64,000 nt of DNA from an uncultured Campylobacter sp. (GTDB lineage Bacteria > Campylobacterota > Campylobacteria > Campylobacterales > Campylobacteraceae): NCBI RefSeq assembly GCF_937981295.1, contig NZ_CALJPC010000001.1:6284-70283 (forward strand). The letters run 5' to 3'. Positions 1 through 7,707 of this stretch are shown here, one piece after another; position 1 is the first letter of the stretch, and every line of letters starts with the position of its first letter. Below the pieces are notes generated by a model that worked only from the letters and a program-made list of their open reading frames with translations, had not been told where the DNA came from and did no database searches. A program made the position numbers and the translations under genes.

Positions 1-110
1 ATATAAAAAGCGTCATCGGTAATAAGTGAACCACTAGGTGCGCTAAATCCGTCGATCTCTAGGCCAAAAAGCGCGCCCGCCAAGGCGCACAAAAGTAGAA
101 CCTTTTTCAT
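1..110 (-). CDS. Exported protein of unknown function, N-terminal part only
   Basis: An ATG at 108-110 (minus strand) follows an AGGAGAGATT ribosome binding site and opens a frame that runs off the left edge of the window after about 36 residues. The start has a Lys-Lys pair, a hydrophobic stretch rich in Leu and Ala, and a small-residue cleavage region, so it is a typical Sec signal peptide. The mature part begins near LEIDGFSAPSGS. Too little is visible to name a family. It is the last gene before a 1 kb gene-free stretch and runs in the same direction as lptB. Confidence 0.7.
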   Translation of the reverse strand, partial: MKKVLLLCALAGALFGLEIDGFSAPSGSLITDDAFY

Positions 111-1138
111 AATCTCTCCTTGATCTCGCCAAAATTTTAAGAATTTTAAAATTTTAAGGGAAGCGACGAGTGCCGGGTTAAAATTTTAAAATTCGCAGCG
201 AGCTTTAAGATGAGCGAAATTTAAACCCGCAGAGCAAATAAAAGTGTAATTTTAATTAAACAAGGCGGCTTGATCGGCAAAATTCTAGTGGGTCGGAAGG
301 CCTTGCTTCGCGCGTCGCTTTTAATTTGATGCGTCGAAGCCGAAGTGGAGTAGGTTTGTGTGCGCTTTGGTTTACGCCATCGCTCGCAGAATTTAGCCGT
401 GAAATTAGACAGCATCTCGCGCGTAATTTCAAGCACCGTTGCATATGTAATTCATTTGCGGCTGTGTTCGTTTTGAAATTTAATTCTACGAGCGGATATT
501 CTTTTGCAAATTGTGGGCGTGATTTTGATGCGCAGATGAAAGCGTTACGTTTAAAGACGCCTCCGCTTTAAAATTTGATTTAATTTAAACAAAGTGTGAT
601 TAAAATGCGATTTAAATTTTATGTACCGCGGGTGTAAATTTCGGTCGCGAAAAGAGAACCTGCCGCAAAAATTATTTAAAATTTACAGTGCACAAAACGC
701 CCTTTGAAATTTAAAAATTTTAAAACGAGCCTACATGCTCTTTAAAAATTTAATACGTGAAATTCAAACTTTGAATAGAATGCACCGTACAATCTACGTT
801 GTGCTTTTAAATTTAATATGCTAAATTTTAAACGCTGGACTCAAACCTCGCCGCTACAACTACTTTAAAAATTTAAAGCGTAAAATTAAAACCCAGCTTT
901 AGAAATTAGGCGCGAACGATAAAATTGGTTTTTTTAAGATTTAAAGCACAAAATCAAATCGCTCTATCGTACGGCCGTGGCAGTGGCTTTAAATTTTAAT
1001 ATGCAAAATTTTAAATCAAGTGTCGCGCGTACGACTAATCGCAGCCGTACACTTGAATTTTAAATCGTAAAATTTAAATTGCAGAAATTAATGCGCGCGC
1101 CGAAGCGGGAGCTGAAAATCTAAAGCGCTCTGGCTGAC
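111..1138. other. Gene-free stretch with AT-rich repeats
   Basis: About 1 kb with no convincing gene; the short open frames near 220-570 have no ribosome binding site and read through low-complexity DNA. The stretch is rich in AAATTT/TTTAAA blocks separated by GC-richer segments, and between 702 and 1081 these blocks become regularly spaced. In C. jejuni the gene following lptB is rpoN; no trace of rpoN is seen here. Confidence 0.6.
702..1081. repeat. Array of degenerate ~30-base palindromic repeats
   Basis: Six imperfect copies of a roughly 30-base element begin at about 740, 804, 863, 931, 987 and 1052. Each starts with a CTTTAAA-like block, has a short centre such as TATGC or AGCGT, and ends with an AAATTTTAAAC-like block, so each is nearly palindromic. 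A shortened seventh copy lies at 702-726. The intervening segments are about 34, 29, 38, 26 and 34 bases and unrelated to each other. The geometry resembles a CRISPR array, but the repeats differ from each other at many positions and no cas gene is present. Confidence 0.6.
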
Positions 1139-1861
1139 TTAGATGCTAAAATCCTCGCCGAGGTAGAATTTGCGCACATTTGGATCGCTGGCTATCTCTT
1201 TTGCGGTGCCTCCGGCAAACAGCTCGCCGTCTTTGATGACGTAGGCGCGGTCGCAGATCGCGAGTGTTTCACGGACGTTGTGATCAGTGATAAGCACGCC
1301 GATGCCAAGATCGCTTAAATCGCGCACGATGCTTTGGATGTCGCTAACGGCGATCGGATCGACGCCTGCAAACGGCTCATCTAAAAGTAGAAATTTCGGC
1401 GTTATCATCAGGCTTCGCGCGATTTCGCAGCGCCTGCGCTCGCCGCCGCTTAGGCTCACACCTTTGCGCAATCTGATCGGCTCGATGTTGAGTAGATTTA
1501 GCATCTCATCGACCTTTTGCGAGGCCTCCGTTTTGTTTTTGTATGTAATCTCCGCGGCAAGCATTAAATTTTCCTCAACGCTAAGCTCCTTAAAGATGCT
1601 GCTTTCTTGTGGTAGGTAGCCGATGCCGAGCTTAGCGCGTTTGTGAAGCGGAACCTTCGCGATGCTGTTCTCATTAAGCAAGATATCGCCGCCGCTAGCG
1701 CTTATCAGCCCGCAGATCATATAAAACGTCGTGGTTTTGCCCGCTCCATTGGGCCCCAGCAGCCCCACGATCTCGCCGTTGTAAAGCTCCAGCGAGATGC
1801 CCTTAATGATCGGCGTGCCTTTTATGGTTTTTTTAAGACCCCTGACTTCCAGTTTATGCAT
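1139..1861 (-). CDS. lptB: LPS export ABC transporter ATP-binding protein LptB
   Basis: Cytoplasmic ATPase that powers LPS extraction from the inner membrane by LptFG. The 240-residue protein has the full ABC set: Walker A GPNGAGKTT near residues 36-44, Q-loop in LPQESS, signature LSGGERRR near residue 138, Walker B FLLLDEPFAGVDP, and the H-loop LITDHN. The GPNGAGKTTTFYMI and EPFAGVDPIAV stretches are characteristic of LptB. Its ATG overlaps the end of tsaE by 8 bases, so it is translationally coupled and is the third gene of a minus-strand operon with the S4 gene and tsaE. This order is conserved in C. jejuni. Confidence 0.95.
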   Translation of the reverse strand: MHKLEVRGLKKTIKGTPIIKGISLELYNGEIVGLLGPNGAGKTTTFYMICGLISASGGDILLNENSIAKVPLHKRAKLGIGYLPQESSIFKELSVEENLMLAAEITYKNKTEASQKVDEMLNLLNIEPIRLRKGVSLSGGERRRCEIARSLMITPKFLLLDEPFAGVDPIAVSDIQSIVRDLSDLGIGVLITDHNVRETLAICDRAYVIKDGELFAGGTAKEIASDPNVRKFYLGEDFSI

Positions 1862-2261
1862 AGCTTACCTCGTATTTTCGCCCTTGCGCGTGCGGCGTGA
1901 TCCTCACTACGCAAAAATCAAGCTCATATTTTTTAAGTAAATTTATCAAATTTTCATCCGCCCATTCGATCAGATGAAGCCCCTCTTCAAATAAATTTTC
2001 AAATAGTCCGTTTTTTAAAATCCCCTCACAGCCGCCGTTATAGATGTCGTAATGATAAATTTTGCCGTAGTTTTGCATGATCGAAAATGTCGGCGAGCTC
2101 ACGTGCTCGTCTAACCCGTGAGCCCGCACGATCGCGCGCGCAAGAGTCGTTTTGCCGCTGGCAAGATCGCCTATTAGCAAGATTATGCCGCTTTTTGGCA
2201 GAGCCTGCACGAGGCGTGAAATTTCATCCTCGCCGCAGATGAGTTCAAAGTTCTTGGACAT
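1854..2261 (-). CDS. tsaE: tRNA threonylcarbamoyladenosine biosynthesis ATPase TsaE
   Basis: P-loop ATPase that acts with TsaB and TsaD to make the universal t6A37 modification of ANN-decoding tRNAs. The 135-residue protein has Walker A GDLASGKTT near residues 31-39, the switch-like SSPTFSIMQNY motif, and the HLIEWAD motif typical of the family. Length matches the usual 130-155 residues. It overlaps the upstream S4 gene by 17 bases and the downstream lptB by 8 bases, so all three are probably co-translated. Confidence 0.92.
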   Translation of the reverse strand: MSKNFELICGEDEISRLVQALPKSGIILLIGDLASGKTTLARAIVRAHGLDEHVSSPTFSIMQNYGKIYHYDIYNGGCEGILKNGLFENLFEEGLHLIEWADENLINLLKKYELDFCVVRITPHAQGRKYEVSYA

Positions 2262-2490
2262 ACTTTGCTTGCTCGCTTTTGGGCGTATTTTTCGCGCTAG
2301 GAAAGGCTAGGACCTTAAAGCTTTGCTTCCTATCCAAAAAGCTTATTGTGATAACGTCGCCGATTTTAAGCTCTTTGGCGGGCTTTGCTACCGCGCCGTT
2401 TACGGCTACGACGCCGCTTTTGCACATATCTTCGCTGATGGCACGCCGCTTAGTGATATTTACTGCGTTTAAAAATTTATCGATTCTCAT
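2245..2490 (-). CDS. S4-domain RNA-binding protein (RqcP/Hsp15-like)
   Basis: Small 81-residue protein that is almost entirely one S4 RNA-binding domain: MRIDKFLNAVNITKRR at the N-terminus, then the VAVNG turn and a KIGDVITI strand. Members of this family (RqcP, Hsp15) bind ribosomes or rescue stalled large subunits; this exact role is inferred from family only. It is the first gene of the operon with tsaE and lptB and diverges from argG across 88 bases. Confidence 0.85.
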   Translation of the reverse strand: MRIDKFLNAVNITKRRAISEDMCKSGVVAVNGAVAKPAKELKIGDVITISFLDRKQSFKVLAFPSAKNTPKSEQAKYVQEL

Positions 2491-2540
2491 GGGCGTGAGT
2501 TTAGCGACATTTGCCTTAAAAGCAACTATTAAACTATTTT

Positions 2541-2549
2541 TGGTAGAAT
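2541..2549 (+). promoter_or_regulatory. Probable extended -10 promoter of argG
   Basis: TGGTAGAAT at 2541-2549 matches an extended -10 element (TG-N-TAtAAT with one change), 29 bases before the argG start codon. No clear -35 box is visible, which is common for Campylobacter vegetative promoters. Confidence 0.5.
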
Positions 2550-2578
2550 TTCGCCAAATTTTACGTAAAGGATTTGAG

Positions 2579-3799
2579 ATGGCAAAAGATGTAAAAAAGG
2601 TCGTTTTGGCGTATTCCGGAGGACTAGATACTAGTATTATTTTAAAGTGGCTCGGCGATACTTACGGCTGCGATGTGGTGACTTTCACCGCAGATATCGG
2701 TCAGAATGAGGATTTGGAGCCTATCAAAAACAAAGCTGTGAAACTGGGCATCAAAAAGGAAAATATCTTCGTAGAGGATCTGCGCGAGGAATTTGTGCGC
2801 GATTACGTATTTCCGATGTTTCGTGCAAATGCCGTCTATGAGGGCGAGTATCTTTTGGGCACGTCGATCGCGCGCCCGCTGATCGCTAAAAAGCTAGTCG
2901 AGATCGCGAAAAAAACCGGCGCGGACGCCGTAAGCCACGGCGCGACCGGTAAGGGCAACGATCAAGTCCGCTTCGAGCTTGGCGCATACGCGCTAAATCC
3001 CGATATTAAGGTGATTGCGCCGTGGAGGTTGTGGGATCTGAACTCTCGCGAGAAGCTACTTGCTTACGCTAAGAAAAACGGCATTGATATCGCTTCAAAG
3101 CCGGGCAAATCGCCGTATTCAATGGATGCTAACATCCTTCATATCTCCTACGAGGGCTTGGTGCTGGAAGATCCCGCTCATGCGCCTGAGGAGGATATGT
3201 GGCGATGGACCGTGAGCCCTAAAAATGCGCCTGATAAGAGCGAGATCATCGAGATCGAATATAAACACGGCGATCCCGTAAAGCTAAACGGCAAGGCGCT
3301 TAAGCCGCATGAGATGCTAGCAGCGCTTAACGAGCTCGGCGCTAAAAACGGCATCGGCAGACTTGATCTTGTAGAAAATCGCTACGTCGGTATGAAGAGC
3401 CGCGGCTGCTACGAAACTCCGGGCGGCACGATCATGCTAAAGGCTCACCGCGCGATCGAGAGCATCACGCTAGATCGCGGCGCGGCGCATCTAAAAGACG
3501 ATCTGATGCCGCGCTACGCCGAGCTCATCTACAACGGCTTTTGGTTCAGCCCGGAGCGCTTGCTGCTTCAGGAGCTGATAAATAAATCCCAAGAGCACGT
3601 AAACGGTAAGGTTAAGCTCGAGCTTTATAAGGGCAACGTGACCGTTCTAGGCAGGGAAAGCAAGAGCGATAGCTTGTTTAATACAGATTTTGTGACGTTT
3701 GAAGAGGATAAGGTTTTCAATCAAAAGGACGGCGACGGATTTATCAAGCTAAGCGCGCTAAGATTTATCATCGCGGGTAAGAACGGACGCAAGCTTTAG
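2579..3799 (+). CDS. argG: Argininosuccinate synthase
   Basis: Condenses citrulline and aspartate with ATP to argininosuccinate, the penultimate step of arginine synthesis. The ATP-binding loop LAYSGGLDTS lies near residues 10-19; SHGATGKGNDQVRFE and the VENRYVGMKSRGCYETPGG signature follow. The frame is open further upstream to 2279, but ATG 2579 is chosen because AAGGA lies 6 bases upstream, the product (406 residues) has the normal length, and the extra sequence would lie antisense to the S4 gene. In C. jejuni argG also neighbours rplI and the S4 gene. Confidence 0.96.
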   Translation: MAKDVKKVVLAYSGGLDTSIILKWLGDTYGCDVVTFTADIGQNEDLEPIKNKAVKLGIKKENIFVEDLREEFVRDYVFPMFRANAVYEGEYLLGTSIARPLIAKKLVEIAKKTGADAVSHGATGKGNDQVRFELGAYALNPDIKVIAPWRLWDLNSREKLLAYAKKNGIDIASKPGKSPYSMDANILHISYEGLVLEDPAHAPEEDMWRWTVSPKNAPDKSEIIEIEYKHGDPVKLNGKALKPHEMLAALNELGAKNGIGRLDLVENRYVGMKSRGCYETPGGTIMLKAHRAIESITLDRGAAHLKDDLMPRYAELIYNGFWFSPERLLLQELINKSQEHVNGKVKLELYKGNVTVLGRESKSDSLFNTDFVTFEEDKVFNQKDGDGFIKLSALRFIIAGKNGRKL

Positions 3800-3879
3800 C
3801 TGAAATTTTGCCTCATAGCGGCAAGGCGCGCAGGCGGATTTCGCAAAACGAAATTTTAAAATTTATCGAAAAAGTAGCG

Positions 3880-3937
3880 AGCGGCTGCGGGCAGGTTTCA
3901 TGAAATTTCACTAAATTTCAGATCCGCCCGCGCCGCT
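3880..3937 (+). terminator. Large imperfect hairpin after argG
   Basis: AGCGGC-T-GCGGGC-A-GG (3880-3895) pairs with CC-GCCCGC-GCCGCT (3924-3937) with two single-base bulges and a 28-base loop. It is followed by TTATAAAATTTTG rather than a clean T run. It may end or attenuate argG transcription before rplI, but is weak as an intrinsic terminator. Confidence 0.3.
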
Positions 3938-3981
3938 TATAAAATTTTGTAAATTTAAAGCTAAATTTAAAAGGATAATGG

Positions 3982-4425
3982 ATGAAAGTATTACTAATAA
4001 AAGACGTTAAGGGGCTCGGAAAGGCGGGCGAGGTAAAGGAGGTCAAGGATGGCTACGGCAATAACTTCCTAATCGGCAAAGGTTACGCCAAAGCCGCTAC
4101 GACGGAGGTTTTGCGTAAATTTGAAGCGGATAAGAAAAAGCAAGCCGAGCTAGAAAAATACGAGGTCGCAAGCTTGCAAAAACTGGCCGAGGAGCTAGCT
4201 AAGATCCGCGTAAAGATCGTAAAGCAGACGGGCGAGAGCGGCGCGCTTTTCGGCTCGGTGACCAAAGATGAGATCGCAACCGCGATAAAAGAGCAAAAAG
4301 GGATTGAAATCGATAAGAAAATTTTAGAGACCGAAGCCATCAAAACGACCGGGATTTACGACGTAAATGCCAAGCTAAAGCACGGCATAAGCGCTAAATT
4401 TGAGATAGAGGTGGCTAGTGTTTGA
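3982..4425 (+). CDS. rplI: 50S ribosomal protein L9
   Basis: Binds 23S rRNA at the base of the L1 stalk. The 147-residue protein has the two-domain L9 plan: N-terminal MKVLLIKDVKGLGKAGEVKEVKDGYGNNFLI, a long charged helix (residues about 50-75), and a C-terminal domain with GALFGSVTKDEI. AAAAGGATAATGG supplies the ribosome binding site. Its end overlaps the hslV GTG start by 8 bases. Confidence 0.97.
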   Translation: MKVLLIKDVKGLGKAGEVKEVKDGYGNNFLIGKGYAKAATTEVLRKFEADKKKQAELEKYEVASLQKLAEELAKIRVKIVKQTGESGALFGSVTKDEIATAIKEQKGIEIDKKILETEAIKTTGIYDVNAKLKHGISAKFEIEVASV

Positions 4426-4966
4426 AGCGACTACCATTTTAGCTTACAAAGGCGCGAAGGGCTCCGTCATCGGCGGCGACGGGCAGGTTACGTTCGGAAA
4501 CACCGTCTTGAAGGGCAATGCGACTAAAATTCGAAAGATCGGCAAAGAGGGTAACGTCTTGGCGGGCTTTGCGGGCAGCACTGCCGATGCATTTAATCTT
4601 TTTGATATGTTTGAGAAGTGCTTAGATGGCGCAAAGGGCGATCTTTTAAGGGCGGTGATAGAATTTAGCAAGCAGTGGCGCAAGGATAAGTATCTGCGAA
4701 AGCTCGAAGCGATGATGCTGGTGCTGGACCGCAAAAATATCTTTCTGCTTAGCGGCACGGGCGACGTGGTAGAGCCGGATGACGGCAAGATCGCGGCGAT
4801 CGGAAGCGGCGGGAATTACGCTCTTAGCGCAGCGCGAGCTTTGGATAAATTTGCAAGCCTAGACGAGGAAGCGCTCGTAAAGCAAAGCCTTAAAATCGCG
4901 GGTGAGATTTGCATTTACACGAACGAAAACATCAAAACATACGTAATTTGGGACGAAAAGAGATGA
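4418..4966 (+). CDS. hslV: ATP-dependent protease subunit HslV
   Basis: Proteolytic dodecamer core of the HslUV (ClpYQ) chaperone-protease, a threonine peptidase. The start is GTG at 4418, inside the end of rplI. A short propeptide precedes TTILAYKG, and the first Thr of this motif is the expected catalytic N-terminal nucleophile after processing. GGDGQVTFG and AGSTADAF further identify the family. The product is 182 residues, as usual. Its stop overlaps the hslU start (ATGA type), coupling the two subunits. Confidence 0.95.
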   Translation: MFEATTILAYKGAKGSVIGGDGQVTFGNTVLKGNATKIRKIGKEGNVLAGFAGSTADAFNLFDMFEKCLDGAKGDLLRAVIEFSKQWRKDKYLRKLEAMMLVLDRKNIFLLSGTGDVVEPDDGKIAAIGSGGNYALSAARALDKFASLDEEALVKQSLKIAGEICIYTNENIKTYVIWDEKR

Positions 4967-6282
4967 TGACGCCAAAGCAGATTGTAGAGAAACTAGATGA
5001 ATATATAATCGGGCAAAATAGCGCCAAACGCACGATAGCGGTGGCTTTGCGAAACCGCTACCGCAGAATGGCGCTTGAAGATGAGATGAAGAATGAGGTG
5101 ATGCCTAAAAACATCCTGATGATCGGCTCTACCGGCGTGGGTAAGACCGAGATCGCGCGCAGGCTTTCGAAGATGTTCGGACTTCCTTTTATCAAAGTCG
5201 AGGCGAGCAAATATACTGAAGTAGGCTTCGTGGGGCGCGACGTAGAGAGCATGGTGCGCGATCTGGCCGCTGCGTCGGTAAATTTAGTGCGCGGCGAGGA
5301 ATTTGAAAAAAACAAAGACAAGATCGATGATTACATCAAGCGTAAAATTTTAGAAAAAGTCCTTCCGCCGCTTCCGCGCGGAGCGAGCGAGGAGAAGGTC
5401 GCAGATTACGAAAAAAGCTACGAAAAGATGGCAGCCAAGCTTGAGCGCGGCGATCTGGATGATCTTAGTATCGAGATTGAAGTGAGCGAAAACGCGCTTG
5501 AATCAAATCCGAATTTACCGCCCGAGATGGCGAATATGCAGGAAAGCTTCATCAAAGTAATCGGAATTTCGACGCGCAAAAGTAAAAAAGAGATGAAGGT
5601 AAAAGACGCCAAAGTTGCCCTTAAAAGCGAGGCTAGCGAGAAGGTCCTCGATATGGAGAGCATCAAGGCCGAAGCCGTTAGGCGCGCGCAAAACGAGGGC
5701 ATTATCTTTATCGATGAGATCGATAAGGTGGCGGTCTCAAGCGGCAATAGCGGCAGGCAGGATCCGAGCAAAGAGGGCGTGCAGCGCGATCTGCTTCCGA
5801 TCGTGGAGGGCAGTAGCGTAAGCACGAAATTCGGCAATATCGACACCGATCACATCCTTTTTATCGCCGCGGGCGCCTTTCATATCAGCAAGCCGAGCGA
5901 TCTCATACCCGAACTTCAGGGGCGCTTCCCGCTTCGCGTCGAGCTTGACAGCTTGGACGAGGCGGCGCTGTGTGAAATTTTAACGAAGCCAAAAAATTCG
6001 CTTCTTAAGCAGTACTCGGCGCTTTTAAAGACCGAGGGCGTGGAGCTAGAGTTTAGCGAGGACGGGGTCAAGGCGATCGCGAAATTTGCGGCGAGTACGA
6101 ACGAAAAAGTCGAAGACATCGGCGCTAGAAGGCTACATACGATAATGGAAAAGGTGCTTGAGGATATCAGCTTCAAAGCGGATAAGTTTAAAGGGCAAAA
6201 GATCGTCGTGGATGAAAAGCTCGTAAGCGAAAAGCTCGCAGACATCGCAAGCGACGAGGATCTAGTGAAATACATTTTATAA
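4963..6282 (+). CDS. hslU: HslU, ATPase subunit of the HslUV protease
   Basis: AAA+ unfoldase that feeds substrates into HslV. Walker A GSTGVGKTE lies near residues 54-62, the pore motif in YTEVGFVGRDVESMVRDL, the variable I-domain about residues 110-230, and Walker B IIFIDEIDK about 245-253, followed by sensor and arginine-finger regions and the C-terminal YIL tail that docks into HslV. The frame is open 18 codons further upstream inside hslV, but ATG 4963 overlaps the hslV stop and gives the normal 439 residues; ATG 4966 is an equally possible start. Confidence 0.95.
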   Translation: MMTPKQIVEKLDEYIIGQNSAKRTIAVALRNRYRRMALEDEMKNEVMPKNILMIGSTGVGKTEIARRLSKMFGLPFIKVEASKYTEVGFVGRDVESMVRDLAAASVNLVRGEEFEKNKDKIDDYIKRKILEKVLPPLPRGASEEKVADYEKSYEKMAAKLERGDLDDLSIEIEVSENALESNPNLPPEMANMQESFIKVIGISTRKSKKEMKVKDAKVALKSEASEKVLDMESIKAEAVRRAQNEGIIFIDEIDKVAVSSGNSGRQDPSKEGVQRDLLPIVEGSSVSTKFGNIDTDHILFIAAGAFHISKPSDLIPELQGRFPLRVELDSLDEAALCEILTKPKNSLLKQYSALLKTEGVELEFSEDGVKAIAKFAASTNEKVEDIGARRLHTIMEKVLEDISFKADKFKGQKIVVDEKLVSEKLADIASDEDLVKYIL

Positions 6283-6775
6283 GGCGGCGCGGTAGCTGCT
6301 CTTAGAATTCTGCAGAGTCGCGGAATTTTGCGCTTTTGAAATTTGCAAAGCGTTAGAATTTTAGGTTTGAGATTTGGCGAAATTTTAAAAATGCGCAGAA
6401 TTTAATCCTTTTAAATTTGGCGATACTTTGAAATTTTAAGTCTGTAAAATTTCAGGAATGATCTAAATTTTATGCAGTGCTGACTATATATAATGTCGGC
6501 GTGGGATAAAATTTAAAATTTCGTAGATAATTTACGAAGTTGCAGGATTCGCGGCTCGCGAGATTTAAAGTGGATAGAATTCTGCGCCGAGGGGAGCGGA
6601 ATTTAGCGCTACCGTGCAGCTTGAAATTTTAAAATTTCACTTTCTTGCGCGGCGTTGGAATTTTAAAATTCCGACGCTCGTGTGGAGCCTGCCTGCACAA
6701 AACGAGATTTTAAAATTTACCCGCAAGGGCTTAGCGCTGCGGTTGCAAGATAAAATTTATAAATTTAAGGAAAAT
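6283..6775. other. Gap between hslU and era, repeat-rich
   Basis: No gene. It contains several GAAATTTTAAAATTT-type tracts and a TATAAT at 6489-6494 that could be the -10 of an era promoter, although no -35 stands out. The frame upstream of era is open to 6614, but it reads through these tracts and is not thought to be coding. Confidence 0.5.
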
Positions 6776-7645
6776 ATGAAAAGCGGATTTGTAACGCTCA
6801 TCGGGCGGACGAATGCGGGCAAGAGCTCGCTGCTAAACTATCTCTGCGGCGAGAAAATTTCGCTCGTCTCACACAAGATCAATGCCACGCGCCGCAAGAT
6901 TAACGGCATCGCGATGAACGGCGCAGATCAGGTGATTTTCACGGACACGCCGGGGCTGCACGAAAGCGCCAAGCTGATGAATAAGCTGATGGTCGAAGTG
7001 GCGCTCGGGGCGATTGAAGGCTGCGATTTGGTGTTGTTTTTGGCGCCGGTGCACGACGATACCTCAGAATACGAGAAATTTTTAAATTTAAACGCAGGCA
7101 CCAAACACATCGTGATTTTAACTAAAATTGACGAAGCAAACGACGAAAAGATCGTGCAGCGACTCCTGCAATATCAAAAATTTACCGATAAATTCGAAGC
7201 GATAATCCCCGTTAGCATCAAAAAAAAGGTCTATAAAAAGCAGGTTTTGGACGAAATTTGTAAAATTTTGCCCGAGCATGAGTATTTTTACGACCCCGAA
7301 ATTTTAAGCGCGACCAACGAGCGCGAAATTTATCGCGACTTCATACTTGAGGCGATCTTTGAGAGTATGAGTGACGAGATCCCGTATTGCAGCGACGTCG
7401 TGATGGAAAAAGTGGTGGAAAAACCTGGTCTAACCTCGGTGTATGCGCGGATCATAACGGACAGCAATTCACACAAAGAGATGTTGATCGGAAAAAACGG
7501 CGAGGCGATCAAGCGGATCGGAATTCGAGCCAAAAAGTTAATTTCAAATTTTTCTAAGGTCAAAATTTACTTAAAATTAACAGTTTTTGTAAAAAAAAGC
7601 TGGAAAAATGACGAATTTAGGGTAAAAACCGATTTTATCTATTGA
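6776..7645 (+). CDS. era: GTPase Era
   Basis: Essential GTPase that binds 16S rRNA during 30S maturation. G1 GRTNAGKSS lies near residues 9-17, G3 DTPGLHE near 60-66 and G4 TKID near 116-119; a C-terminal KH domain carries MLIGKNGEAIKRIG. ATG 6776 follows TTTAAGGAAAAT, which is the best ribosome binding site, and gives 289 residues, normal for Era. The last codons run into the start of the next promoter. Confidence 0.95.
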   Translation: MKSGFVTLIGRTNAGKSSLLNYLCGEKISLVSHKINATRRKINGIAMNGADQVIFTDTPGLHESAKLMNKLMVEVALGAIEGCDLVLFLAPVHDDTSEYEKFLNLNAGTKHIVILTKIDEANDEKIVQRLLQYQKFTDKFEAIIPVSIKKKVYKKQVLDEICKILPEHEYFYDPEILSATNEREIYRDFILEAIFESMSDEIPYCSDVVMEKVVEKPGLTSVYARIITDSNSHKEMLIGKNGEAIKRIGIRAKKLISNFSKVKIYLKLTVFVKKSWKNDEFRVKTDFIY

Positions 7646-7670
7646 CATTTTATTTTATTTCTATTAGTAT
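7642..7670 (+). promoter_or_regulatory. Probable promoter of the transformation operon
   Basis: TTGACA at 7642-7647, a 17-base spacer, and TAGTAT at 7665-7670 form a good sigma-70 type promoter. It overlaps the era stop codon and lies 37 bases before the first cts-region start codon. Confidence 0.55.
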
Positions 7671-7707
7671 TAGCAGCGTAGAAAATTTCATTTGGAAGTG
7701 GAGTGTT

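Noticed and set aside
702..1081. Possible CRISPR array
   Set aside because: Repeats diverge at many positions, consist of AT-rich palindromes found throughout the window, and no cas gene is near. Kept as a degenerate repeat array only.
2279..2578. N-terminal extension of argG by 100 codons
   Set aside because: It is antisense to the S4-domain gene, has no family similarity, and a good ribosome binding site precedes ATG 2579.
6614..6775. N-terminal extension of Era
   Set aside because: It reads AAATTTTAAAATTT repeats (peptides like EILKFH, NFKIPT) and Era of normal length starts at 6776 after AAGGA.
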